IMG/VR virus record: IMGVR_UViG_3300009431_000002 | Location: 62,001-126,000 of that record | Length of the DNA: 64,000 nucleotides | Source: a virus | Reading direction: 5' to 3' (one strand) | Shown: piece by piece, positions 56,067 to 63,816 of the stretch | Layout: each line of letters begins with the position of its first letter | How positions within the stretch are numbered: the stretch's first letter is position 1 | Notes under the pieces: generated by a model | What the model saw: the letters and a program-made list of their open reading frames with translations, nothing else | Told to the model about the DNA's origin: nothing | The model's database searches: none | Translations under genes and position numbers: made by a program

Positions 56067-57767
56067 CTACACCGTCGCCGGGACGTCCGGCGCGGCGGCG
56101 GGGGCCACAGGCTCCCCGGTTCCCTCGCCCTCGGCGCGAGCCGCGGACTCCAGGATGTCTGCGAACTGCTGCTCGGACCGCTCCGTCTGCTGACGGTCGG
56201 CCTCGTCGGGATCCTCCACGTCCGAGGCGGGTGGCACCTCGTCCATGGGGTTGTCGGCGAGCTTCGCCATCGCCTGCTTCAGCGCAGCCTCCTTCTCCGG
56301 GCCGTCGTCACCGGCGAGGACACGTCGGAGGAGCTCACGCGCCGCGTCGGCCTCGATGGTGCCGTCGGACGCGATCTTCGCTCCCGCGGAGTCCACCACG
56401 GGGCCGAGGTTCTCGTGGAGCTTGGAGTCGGTCGCCTTCGACTGGGCCGGCTCGTCCAGGACCTTGCCCATGTCCTTCTTGGGCTCGGCCTTTGCCTCCC
56501 GCTTGGTGTACTGGATGGCGGCGTCGTTGGAGCCGACCATCTTGTCCTGCCCGCGGGTCTTCTTCTCGGGGACGCCCTCGCCCGCCTCGGTGCCCGGGAA
56601 GTCGCCACCGTCCACGGTGGTGCCTCCCTTGCCGGCGGAGGGCTTGGCGCCGGAGTTGTCCTCGGCCAGCTTCCGCAGCACGAAGTCCACGAGGGGGCTC
56701 CGGCCGCGGACGGAGGCCGTGACCTCCTGGCCACCGCCCAGCACGGAGGCGCCGCCGGCGCCGAGCGCGCCGAGGCCGGCCACGCCACCGGCGCCCTTGC
56801 CGACGGCCTTGGCGCCCTCACGGCGGGCCTGCTGCTGGAGCTCCGGGATCTGCCCGGTGATGGCAGCCAGGGCCTCGTCGCCGAAGCCGCGCCGGCCCAT
56901 GTCGCCGGCCATCTCGCCGGCCTCACCGGCCTGCTCCAAGAGCTCGCGGCGGAGGGCCAGGTTCTCCAGCGGGTTGACGGCCTTGACGGCCTTGCCGCCG
57001 GCGCCCTGGATCGCCTGCAGGATCTCGGCTGGGCCGGCCTGCTTGACCATCACGCGGGCGTAGCGTGTGGGGATGCCCTGGGCCTCCAGTGCGGCCTGGG
57101 CCTCCTTGAACACGCCCTCGTCCGGGTAGCCGGCGGTGGGCACGGAGCCGGAGTTGCCGCCCGGCGCCTGGTTCTCGTCGGTCTCCATGGCGGTGGACGA
57201 CGAGCCGGCGGCGAGCTCGGGGCTCTCCAGCGGCGTCTCGTTGGGGATGGTGGTGGTCTTGGCCTTGTCGTGCTTGTAGGGCTGCTCGCCCGCACCACCC
57301 GGAGCATCCTCCTGGGTGTTGGCCATGGCGTTGCTGGGCGCCGGGGACTCCTGGAGCCCCTTGCCCGTGGCGGGCTTCATCGGCGGCGTCAGGTCCGCCG
57401 GCGCGTTGCCGGCGTCCTTGGTGTCGGTCTTGAGGGCCGTCTTCTCGTAGCCCATCAGCTCGGCGACGATGAGGGCCTCGGCGACCTTCTCCTCGTTGGA
57501 GCGGCCGTCGACGATCTCGTCGAGGTGGTCGTTCGCGTACTCCACCGCACCCGCGAGCTTGTCGAAGTACGCGTAGTCGAGCTCCGCGGACTTCTCCTCA
57601 CCCTCGTCCTTCTTGACGAAGGGCGGCACGTCCTTCTTGTCCTTGGGCTTGTCCTCGGCCTCGCCCTCGTCCGCCTCGGCGGTCTTCTGCATCCGCTCGT
57701 GGCCGCGGTGGTAGGCGTCCTTGAGCATCTCGGTGAGCTGGAAGCCGTGGGTGGTGCTTTCGGGCAT
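56067..57767 (-). CDS. Large helical internal head protein candidate (566 residues)
   Basis: Start at ATG 57767 after TGAGGTGAACC. Low-complexity, charged and Ala/Gly-rich throughout. It carries several Lys-x-Ala patches (MQKTAEADEGEAED, FDKLAGAVEYAND, VLRKLAEDNSGAKP). Glycine-zipper segments lie in the middle (GVAGLGALGAGGASVLGGGQ). It may be scaffold, portal-associated or ejected protein. The family is unknown. Confidence 0.45.
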   Translation of the reverse strand: MPESTTHGFQLTEMLKDAYHRGHERMQKTAEADEGEAEDKPKDKKDVPPFVKKDEGEEKSAELDYAYFDKLAGAVEYANDHLDEIVDGRSNEEKVAEALIVAELMGYEKTALKTDTKDAGNAPADLTPPMKPATGKGLQESPAPSNAMANTQEDAPGGAGEQPYKHDKAKTTTIPNETPLESPELAAGSSSTAMETDENQAPGGNSGSVPTAGYPDEGVFKEAQAALEAQGIPTRYARVMVKQAGPAEILQAIQGAGGKAVKAVNPLENLALRRELLEQAGEAGEMAGDMGRRGFGDEALAAITGQIPELQQQARREGAKAVGKGAGGVAGLGALGAGGASVLGGGQEVTASVRGRSPLVDFVLRKLAEDNSGAKPSAGKGGTTVDGGDFPGTEAGEGVPEKKTRGQDKMVGSNDAAIQYTKREAKAEPKKDMGKVLDEPAQSKATDSKLHENLGPVVDSAGAKIASDGTIEADAARELLRRVLAGDDGPEKEAALKQAMAKLADNPMDEVPPASDVEDPDEADRQQTERSEQQFADILESAARAEGEGTGEPVAPAAAPDVPATV

Positions 57768-57770
57768 GGT

Positions 57771-58046
57771 TCACCTCACGCTCGGGGGCTGTAGGCCTTT
57801 GCCCATGTCGCCCGCCGGGGTGTTCTTGATGGGGGACTCCAGGCGCATCGGAGGTGCCAGCGACGGCCCCTTCACGCCCTTCACACTGGGGATGGCTCCA
57901 CTACGAGGAGACTGCACGAGCTTGGGCGCCGACGAGGTGGGGGATGTCAGTCCTGGCATCTTCGCACTCAACGCGATCTTCTCCAGCTCGTCGACGAACC
58001 CGGCCACCACTACGGGGTTGGCCGTCTTCGTCAGCTCCTTCAGCAC
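57771..58046 (-). CDS. Small virion-module protein with GFVDELEKIA motif (91 residues)
   Basis: GTG 58046. The protein begins MLKELTKTANPVVVAGFVDE then LEKIALSAK, sharing the DELxKI motif with the FFDELQKIG proteins. The rest is Pro/Ser-rich and disordered. It may be a scaffold or internal protein fragment carrying a targeting sequence. Confidence 0.5.
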   Translation of the reverse strand: MLKELTKTANPVVVAGFVDELEKIALSAKMPGLTSPTSSAPKLVQSPRSGAIPSVKGVKGPSLAPPMRLESPIKNTPAGDMGKGLQPPSVR

Positions 58047-58055
58047 CGCGCTCCT

Positions 58056-58715
58056 CTACTGGAGCAGGTGGCCGTAGCCGTTGGCCTGCAACAGCTGCGC
58101 GGCGGCCTGGTCGATGCGGTCCTGCTGCGAGGGCTGCTCCGGCGCGGCCGCGGTCTTGGCGGTCTCGCAGTCGCCCTTGCAGTCCGCCTTCAGGCACCGG
58201 CACAGCTGGTTGGCGGCGACCTTCTCGGCCAGGAACTCGTTGGCGCGGGCGGTGGCCAGCTCGACGAGCAGCGGGTCGGCCTGCGGCTGCTCGGGCTGGG
58301 CCTGCGCGGCCGCGGCGGTCTTCTGGATGACGTCCAGCTCGTTGACGAAGGCGTGGGCCATCTGCCGGCCGAGCAGATCCGCCTCGGCCATCTCGGCCGC
58401 GGCCTTCTTCTCCTCGTCGTTCATCGGCGGGCCCTCGTCCTTCTTCTCGTCCTTCTTCTCCTCGTCCTTCTCCTCCTTCTTGGGCGGGAAGGGGGGAGCG
58501 GGCGGCGCGTCGGCCGGGGCCTCCTCGGCCGCTACCTTCTTGAGGTAGTGCTGGAAGGTGGCCTGGACCTGGGCGTCGGACATCTGCGAGATGTCGTAGC
58601 CGTCGGCCGAGGCCAGCTTGTCCAGCGCGTCGTAGACGGCCTGCTGGTCGACCTGCTCCTGGTTGCGGGCGTGGCCGTAGGCCGCTGCGAGGACCGGGTT
58701 CATCTGGTCGGGCAT
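58056..58715 (-). CDS. Helical virion-module protein with Lys/Glu linker and Cys cluster (219 residues)
   Basis: Start at ATG 58715. N-terminal helices (QQAVYDALDKLASADGYDIS), a Lys/Glu-rich linker (KKEEKDEEKKDEKKDEGPPM), a helix with AHAFVNELDVIQKTA, related to the other DEL motifs, and a Cys cluster CRCLKADCKGDC near 172. Scaffold-like character. Role unknown. Confidence 0.5.
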   Translation of the reverse strand: MPDQMNPVLAAAYGHARNQEQVDQQAVYDALDKLASADGYDISQMSDAQVQATFQHYLKKVAAEEAPADAPPAPPFPPKKEEKDEEKKDEKKDEGPPMNDEEKKAAAEMAEADLLGRQMAHAFVNELDVIQKTAAAAQAQPEQPQADPLLVELATARANEFLAEKVAANQLCRCLKADCKGDCETAKTAAAPEQPSQQDRIDQAAAQLLQANGYGHLLQ

Positions 58716-58728
58716 TTCCTCTTGCTCC

Positions 58729-60420
58729 TCATGCTGGCTGCGCTGAGGCTAGCTTCACCGCCAGCTGTGGGTTGCTCTGAACGATTCGTTCTCCAAGCTC
58801 CGGGCCCAGCCTCTTTCCCGCATCCCAGTGTGCACGGACGAGGTACACGACGGGGCCTGACGAGAACAATCCTGCCAGCGGCCCACCCTCAATGGCAACA
58901 GGCTTTCGCCCGAAAAGCTCAGCGAGGGGGTCCAACTGGTCGGTTGGTAGCCCAAAGTGTGGTTGCGCAGTTTCCCGTGCCAGCAGGGAGAGCAGAGCTC
59001 TCCTGTACCCGTTGTAGGCCCGAGAGATCTCACTCAACAGCGGGTTGTCCGCGTAGTTCGGGGCCGAGGGCTTGGGCACTTCCATGCGGATGATGACGGT
59101 CAGCCTCTTCTTCAGGGGGCCGCCGAACATCGAACGGCCGCCGACCAGTGGGGCCAGCAGCTCCTGCAGGTCTGGCGCGTGGCCAGAGAGGGACGGGCAC
59201 TCGCCCATGTCCATGCACGGCTTGAATACGCTGCCGGCGGAGTCAAGCTCGTCGGCCAGCGGCTTGTTGCCGCAGCGGACCAAGGTGATGCGCTGGAACT
59301 CACGGGGCGTCAGCACGATCCCCATGCGGCCAGCAGTCCCCAGGGCGGTCCCGAGGTCCGACGACACTGTGTCGTTTGGCGCCGCCATCCGGTCGAGGAC
59401 CTTGGAGGGCAAGGGCTTCTCGGTCTTCTCCAACAGGGGGACGGCGTGTCCGGCGGCCTGGCTGGGCGGCAGCTCCTTGATGATGTCGGCGAGCTTCTGC
59501 TGACTGGCCGTCTTCGGGCTGTCCGCCACCATCTCCTGGAGCGCCTCCGCGTACGCGCCCGCGGTCTTCTCGTACCCGAGATCCGCAGCGCGCTCTGCTG
59601 ACGGCGCGGAGAGGGTGCCGGGCTTGACCACGACGAACGTCCTCTTGCCTGACGCCAGCAGTGCCATCACCTTGGCAGTCCTGTCCGCTCCGATCAAGAC
59701 GTACGAGATGTCGAAGAACCGCGGGTGCGGGTTCCACACGAAGATCTGCTGGCCGTCCGGCAGGATCATGTTGGGCCGGTACCGCGGGTCCTTGCGGCTC
59801 ATGTGCTCGCAGTAGTCAGCCCGAGTCTTGGACTTGTGGCCGCAGATCGAGCACACGTCGTACTTGACCCGGCAGCCCATGCTCACCGGCAAGTACTCGC
59901 CCCGCTCCAGGCGCTCGATGATGTCGTAGCCGCCGGCCTGGCGGCACAGGCCGTGGTCCAGCTCCTGGACCAGCTCGACCCGCTTCATCAGGTCGTTCCA
60001 CACCGCCAGCACGACGTCGCCGTACTTCGGGTGGTTGTGCGGCGGGTAGGGCTTGTTCTTGTGGTGCCGGAACGCGTTGGCCAGGTAGAAGGTCGTGTAC
60101 CCGTAGGGCGCGTGCGCGGCGAGACGCCGGCGGCCCTCGATGTCCCAGGGCGGGACGTTGCGCCAGCCCGGCGGCTCCAGCTTCAGGGAGTCGATGCTGA
60201 ACCCGTCGGCGTTGATGTTGGGGCCCCAGATCTCTGTGGCTCCCAGCGCGTTGACCAGTGCGTAGGTCTTGTCGGGCTTCGGCTCCAGCTTGGCGATGAA
60301 CTGCTGCACCTCGTCGTGCAGGGGCGCCGCGGTCTTCACGAGACCGGGCTCACCTGGAGTGACGAGCTGGGAGTAGACGCCCCGCTCGTCCTCCCCCTGG
60401 TAGTGCAGCAGCTTGATCAT
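58729..60420 (-). CDS. Prohead protease with zinc-knuckle insert and C-terminal extension (563 residues)
   Basis: Start at ATG 60420. The first 250 residues follow the serine prohead-protease plan: WGPNINADGFSID (about 65-77), a His-containing stretch FRHHKNKPYPPHNHP (118-131) and EYLPVSMGCRV (Ser180 as probable nucleophile), then FDISYVLIGADRTAK. Between them CSICGHKSKTRADYCEH places Cys190, Cys193, Cys204 and His206 as a zinc knuckle. It should cleave scaffold and capsid N-termini. The last 310 residues are an unassigned extension. A palindrome copy encodes NDTVSS. Confidence 0.65.
   Translation of the reverse strand: MIKLLHYQGEDERGVYSQLVTPGEPGLVKTAAPLHDEVQQFIAKLEPKPDKTYALVNALGATEIWGPNINADGFSIDSLKLEPPGWRNVPPWDIEGRRRLAAHAPYGYTTFYLANAFRHHKNKPYPPHNHPKYGDVVLAVWNDLMKRVELVQELDHGLCRQAGGYDIIERLERGEYLPVSMGCRVKYDVCSICGHKSKTRADYCEHMSRKDPRYRPNMILPDGQQIFVWNPHPRFFDISYVLIGADRTAKVMALLASGKRTFVVVKPGTLSAPSAERAADLGYEKTAGAYAEALQEMVADSPKTASQQKLADIIKELPPSQAAGHAVPLLEKTEKPLPSKVLDRMAAPNDTVSSDLGTALGTAGRMGIVLTPREFQRITLVRCGNKPLADELDSAGSVFKPCMDMGECPSLSGHAPDLQELLAPLVGGRSMFGGPLKKRLTVIIRMEVPKPSAPNYADNPLLSEISRAYNGYRRALLSLLARETAQPHFGLPTDQLDPLAELFGRKPVAIEGGPLAGLFSSGPVVYLVRAHWDAGKRLGPELGERIVQSNPQLAVKLASAQPA
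59361..59375. repeat. ACGACACTGTGTCGT palindrome inside the protease gene (copy 5 of 5)
   Basis: A perfect 15-base palindrome encoding NDTVSS in gene 58729-60420. In the genes of copies 1, 4 and 5 the core is read in the same frame as Asp-Thr-Val-Ser; the surrounding residues differ. Confidence 0.45.
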
Positions 60421-60424
60421 GCCA

Positions 60425-61099
60425 TCAGCCAGAGACGGCCTTCATCGCCCCCGTGAACGCGGCTCCCGCGCCGCCCGCGGCCTGCGTGCCGACGGGCCGT
60501 CCCATGTCCTTGCGAGCCCGGATCAGCTCGCTGACGGTCTTGTGGTCGATCAGCTCGGCGTCGGAGACCCGCTTGACGAAGGTGCCGGCGACCAGTGGGT
60601 CCGCGGCCATCTCCGGTGCGAAGCGGTGCATCGTGTTCCAGGCGCGGTTGACCATGGTGCCGTCGTACTGGTCGGCGTCGGCGAGTTCCGGGTGGACCTC
60701 GACCATCTTCTTGAAGCGGTGCTTCTTCATCGCCTCCTGGACGACGACGTCCGCGGCGTTGACGCCGGCCTGCGCCGCGGCACCCGCGGCGACACCGCCG
60801 GCGGTGAGGGCGCCGCCGAGCCCACCGACCATCAGCGCGGCCTCATGCGGCTTCTTCCCGCTGAGCAGTCCCAGTAGCCCCTTCGCCGGAGGCGCCTGCC
60901 CGATCAGCTCGCCGATCTCGGCGAGGGTCTCCGGCGTGACGCCGCGCATCTGCGGGAAGCGGCTTTCGACGGCCCGGAGGGTCGCCGCTGGGATCGCCGC
61001 GACCTTCTCCATCGCAGCGCTCACCAGGCTGTCAGCCTGCTCCTCGGACAGCTGGCCGCTGGACACCAGCTGGTCGATGTGGTCGGTCGCGGCGCTCAT
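60425..61099 (-). CDS. Helical internal protein with glycine-zipper (224 residues)
   Basis: Start at ATG 61099 after GGGAGGCCCC. Helical with a Lys-x-Ala patch (AMEKVAAIPAATLR), a Gly/Ala hydrophobic segment (AALMVGGLGGALTAGGVAAG) and charged ends. It may be an internal or ejected virion protein. Family not recognised. Confidence 0.5.
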   Translation of the reverse strand: MSAATDHIDQLVSSGQLSEEQADSLVSAAMEKVAAIPAATLRAVESRFPQMRGVTPETLAEIGELIGQAPPAKGLLGLLSGKKPHEAALMVGGLGGALTAGGVAAGAAAQAGVNAADVVVQEAMKKHRFKKMVEVHPELADADQYDGTMVNRAWNTMHRFAPEMAADPLVAGTFVKRVSDAELIDHKTVSELIRARKDMGRPVGTQAAGGAGAAFTGAMKAVSG

Positions 61100-61108
61100 G
61101 GGGCCTCC

Positions 61109-62017
61109 CTACTGGCGGACGCGCTTGTCGACGTCCTCGTACTGGCGCTCGAGTTCGGCCTTCGCAGCCTTCACCACGCCGAGGCGCTGCTGCAGCAGGT
61201 CGAGGTGGCGGGTCGCCTTGGCGAGCTGGCTGTCCAGGTCGACCTCCCGGCTCTGCGCCGCGGCCACCTTCTCGGCGTCGAAGTGGATCTCGAGGTCGGG
61301 GTCGTTCCGCAGCGCCGACTTCATGCCGACGATGATGTGCGGGAGCATGCTGGCCATCTTCTCGGGACCGGAGACGAACTCCACCACGGCGCCGACGTCC
61401 TCGAGCGGCACACCCTCCTGCAGGGCCTGCTGCATCACGGCGTCGAACTGCTCGGCTGCCTCCTTGTAGAAGGTCCGGACCTCCGCCTCCTCCGCGCTGA
61501 CGTGCTCGATGGCGCCGCGGAGCTGCTGCCACTGCCGGACGTCGGCGGAGGCGTCCACGTGCTCCGATGCCACCTTCTCCTGCTCGACGCCGAAGGCATC
61601 GGCGAGGACGTCGTCGGCGATGTCCTCGTGCAGTCCCTCCCGGAAGTCCTGGACCTGGACGCCGTAGGCCTGCGCGGCCGAGAGCTTCACGGCGGGGCGC
61701 GACTGCCCCTCCAGGTGCGCGAGGATCACGACGGGGTCGCCGTAGTCGAACACCACGTTCTTGACGGCGCCGGCCTCCTTCTGGAAGAGCTGGTCGTAGG
61801 CCTCCTGGTTGGCGGCCTCGGTGATCCGGTGGACGTGCTGGGGCGTCAGGTCGGGGTTGGCCTGGGCGATCTTGAGAACGGCGTCGTTCAGTGAGGTACC
61901 CTGGTTCAGGAACTCCGACGCGGCCTCCTTGCCCAGCAGCTTCAGCTTGGTCGCTTCGACCCCGGAGGTCTTGGTCTTGGTCGACGTGAGGAACGCTTCG
62001 AGAGCGGTGTCGGGCAT
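61109..62017 (-). CDS. First gene of the virion operon, helical protein (302 residues)
   Basis: Start at ATG 62017 after AGAGGTGAACC, 30 bases downstream of the -10 box. It is all-helical with many Lys-x-Ala patches (FQKEAGAVKN, QEKVASEHVD, DAEKVAAAQS) and a C-terminal coiled coil (DLDSQLAKATRHLDLLQQRL). It may be a scaffold or portal-associated protein, or small terminase-like; none of these is shown. Confidence 0.5.
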   Translation of the reverse strand: MPDTALEAFLTSTKTKTSGVEATKLKLLGKEAASEFLNQGTSLNDAVLKIAQANPDLTPQHVHRITEAANQEAYDQLFQKEAGAVKNVVFDYGDPVVILAHLEGQSRPAVKLSAAQAYGVQVQDFREGLHEDIADDVLADAFGVEQEKVASEHVDASADVRQWQQLRGAIEHVSAEEAEVRTFYKEAAEQFDAVMQQALQEGVPLEDVGAVVEFVSGPEKMASMLPHIIVGMKSALRNDPDLEIHFDAEKVAAAQSREVDLDSQLAKATRHLDLLQQRLGVVKAAKAELERQYEDVDKRVRQ

Positions 62018-62046
62018 GGTTCACCTCTGGGGTTGGACCTCTTCTG

Positions 62047-62076
62047 GTTATAGGTGGGCGCGCGAATCAGTGTCAA
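62047..62076 (-). promoter_or_regulatory. Leftward sigma-70-type promoter of the virion operon (TTGACA-N18-TATAAC)
   Basis: On the reverse strand TTGACA (62071-62076) is separated by 18 bases from TATAAC (62047-62052). A 5' leader of about 20-25 bases with AGGTCCAACCCC and GAGGTG precedes ATG 62017. The TCCAAC element also follows the rightward motifs. Confidence 0.65.
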
Positions 62077-62100
62077 CGGCAAAGCCCGGGGCGGGGCGGG

Positions 62101-62108
62101 CACAAGTG
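62101..62108 (+). promoter_or_regulatory. Rightward promoter-like motif (CACAAGTG)
   Basis: CACAAGTGGGTCGGAGGAAACG lies 22 bases before ATG 62123, closer than usual, with GGAGG between. It is divergent from the virion promoter. Confidence 0.4.
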
Positions 62109-62122
62109 GGTCGGAGGAAACG

Positions 62123-62818
62123 ATGACACAGACCCTATCCAAGAAGGAGGCGGCCGTACATCTGGGCGTCTCCGTGCGCTCTGTCGAGAAGTTCATTCAG
62201 GACGGCCTGCTCCCCAAGTACACCCAGGGGAGGCGTGTGCTGCTCATGGCCGACGATGTCGAGGAACTCCGCGTCGAACGCGAGGAGGCAACGGTCCCGC
62301 TGCTGAACCGGAAGGTCATCGCCGACCTGCGCCGCCGCGTCCGCGTGCTCGAGCACCGCGTCTCCATCGTCCTGAGCATCCATGAGATCTCCGAGCCGCC
62401 ACTCGCCCTCACCGACGAGGACGCACTGCGCGTCTTCACCATGGCCGTGCACGCCGTGGAGCACCCGACCATCGAAGCCTGCACGCGGTGGGCCGCGCTG
62501 CTGCCCCGCATCAACGAGGACGTGCTGGCGCAGATGCAGCGCGTGGCCAAACGGCTCAACCCCGGCGCCACCTTCCTCAAGCTGAGCCTGTCGTTGCAGC
62601 GGCACCTCAAGGAGAACGAGCACTTCGCCACCAGCCTCGAGATGCAGAAGCTCCACGCCCAACTGAGCAACCTCCATCCATTCCTGCGCACCGTCGTCGT
62701 CGCCTTCATCGACATGCAGGAGGGCCTGTCGATCCAGGATCGCGTGAATCTCATCGGCGGGCCCGAGTCCTCCATCGAAGAGGACATCGTCTCCCAGATC
62801 TGCAAGTCCAGCCGCTGA
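62123..62818 (+). CDS. MerR/excisionase-type HTH DNA-binding protein (231 residues)
   Basis: ATG 62123 after TCGGAGGAAACG. The N-terminus LSKKEAAVHLGVSVRSVEKF (about 5-24), then LLPKYTQGRRVLLMADDVEEL, has the shape of the MerR/HTH-17 domain with wing and ends in a charged helix. The C-terminal 140 residues are helical and unassigned. It is transcribed away from the virion operon and could regulate it or the palindromes. Target sites are unknown. Confidence 0.6.
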   Translation: MTQTLSKKEAAVHLGVSVRSVEKFIQDGLLPKYTQGRRVLLMADDVEELRVEREEATVPLLNRKVIADLRRRVRVLEHRVSIVLSIHEISEPPLALTDEDALRVFTMAVHAVEHPTIEACTRWAALLPRINEDVLAQMQRVAKRLNPGATFLKLSLSLQRHLKENEHFATSLEMQKLHAQLSNLHPFLRTVVVAFIDMQEGLSIQDRVNLIGGPESSIEEDIVSQICKSSR

Positions 62819-62823
62819 TCCGG

Positions 62824-62831
62824 CACAAGGG
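62824..62831 (+). promoter_or_regulatory. Rightward promoter-like motif (CACAAGGG)
   Basis: CACAAGGGCGTCAGAACCCCC follows the HTH gene by 6 bases. The next gene starts 138 bases downstream, so this may make a longer leader or be one of two alternatives with the motif at 62887. Confidence 0.35.
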
Positions 62832-62886
62832 CGTCAGAACCCCCGCATTTCCGCCCAAAAACCGCAAATATGGCGCGCGGTTACGG

Positions 62887-62894
62887 GATAAGAA
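62887..62894 (+). promoter_or_regulatory. Weak rightward motif (GATAAGAA)
   Basis: GGGATAAGAAAAGTAG is a degenerate copy 75 bases before ATG 62962. The ribosome site before that ATG is GAGGAGGTACG. Confidence 0.25.
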
Positions 62895-62961
62895 AAGTAG
62901 CCCGCAGACAGACTGCTCATGCTGTCGGTGGGAAAACTCACCCCACAGAGGAGGTACGATT

Positions 62962-63717
62962 ATGAGCGACCAGGCAACCGCGAAGAAGAAGGCCCCCGCC
63001 AAGGCCACGAAGACCACGGCCGCCCCCACGGCCACGGGGGCGGACACCGCCCGCAAGGCCGCGCCGGCCAAGGCCAAGAAGACCTCGACGTCCAAGGCCC
63101 CGACCACCGCCCAGCGCCTGAGCGCGATGGACAAGCGGATCGGCGGCATCGGTGACGAGGTCGCCGCGATGGCCGAGACGGTCAACGGCATCCCCGGCGC
63201 CCTGGAGGACCACGCCAAGTCCGTGTCCGGCCAGATCCACGCCGGCGTGACCGAGGCCGTGACCGAGGGCCTCCGGCCCGTCGCCGAGGCCGTCGAGACC
63301 GTGGCCGAGACCGAGCGCCGCGTGGCCCACCTGGAGCGCGGCCAGGACGAGATCGCCGACGAGATGGACTGGCTGGCCAACCGGGTCCGCCCCGGCCACG
63401 ACCGCGGCACCGTCGGCGCCATCGTGCTGGCGCCCGTGGACGCGGCCCGCACGCCGGTGACCCCGGCGCAGGTCGGCGGCACCGTGGCCGGCAGCGCCGG
63501 CGCGCTGGCCCTGGGCAGCCGGTTCGAGAACGGCTTCCTGTCCGGCCCGCTCGGCATGGTGACCGGCGGCGTGACCGGCTACGTCGTGACCCGCGTCGGC
63601 GGCTGGGCCATCGGCAAGGGCATCACCCGCGCCGGCCAGTTCCTGGCCGACCGCAAGGCCCGCCGCGAGGCCGCCCAGCAGGTCGAGGCGCCCGCCGAGG
63701 CCCCGGCCCAGTCCTAG
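62962..63717 (+). CDS. Lys/Ala-rich-tailed protein with coiled coil and Gly-rich C-terminus (251 residues)
   Basis: ATG 62962 after GAGGAGGTACG. The first 50 residues are Lys/Ala/Thr/Pro-rich (KKKAPAKATKTTAAPTATGA), like histone-H1 tails or DNA-compacting proteins. A coiled-coil-prone middle (LRPVAEAVETVAETERRVAH) and a Gly-rich hydrophobic C-terminal half (GGTVAGSAGALALGSRFENG) follow. It could bind DNA by its tail and membranes or itself by its end. Role unknown. Confidence 0.5.
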   Translation: MSDQATAKKKAPAKATKTTAAPTATGADTARKAAPAKAKKTSTSKAPTTAQRLSAMDKRIGGIGDEVAAMAETVNGIPGALEDHAKSVSGQIHAGVTEAVTEGLRPVAEAVETVAETERRVAHLERGQDEIADEMDWLANRVRPGHDRGTVGAIVLAPVDAARTPVTPAQVGGTVAGSAGALALGSRFENGFLSGPLGMVTGGVTGYVVTRVGGWAIGKGITRAGQFLADRKARREAAQQVEAPAEAPAQS

Positions 63718-63753
63718 CGACCCCGCCACCCACCGTCCTCACAGCGCACCCGC

Positions 63754-63810
63754 GCCCCGTCCCGGGGCTGCGACGCGAGCGCACCTGGAACCACCGCGGT
63801 TCCTCTTACC
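63754..63810 (+). terminator. Two hairpins ending the rightward pair, TCTTACC tail
   Basis: GCCCCG-TCC-CGGGGC (63754-63768) and GGAACC-ACCGC-GGTTCC (63787-63803), the latter followed by TCTTACC. They lie between the rightward gene ending at 63717 and the convergent terminase end at 63817, so they may serve both directions. Confidence 0.55.
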
Positions 63811-63816
63811 TCGGGA

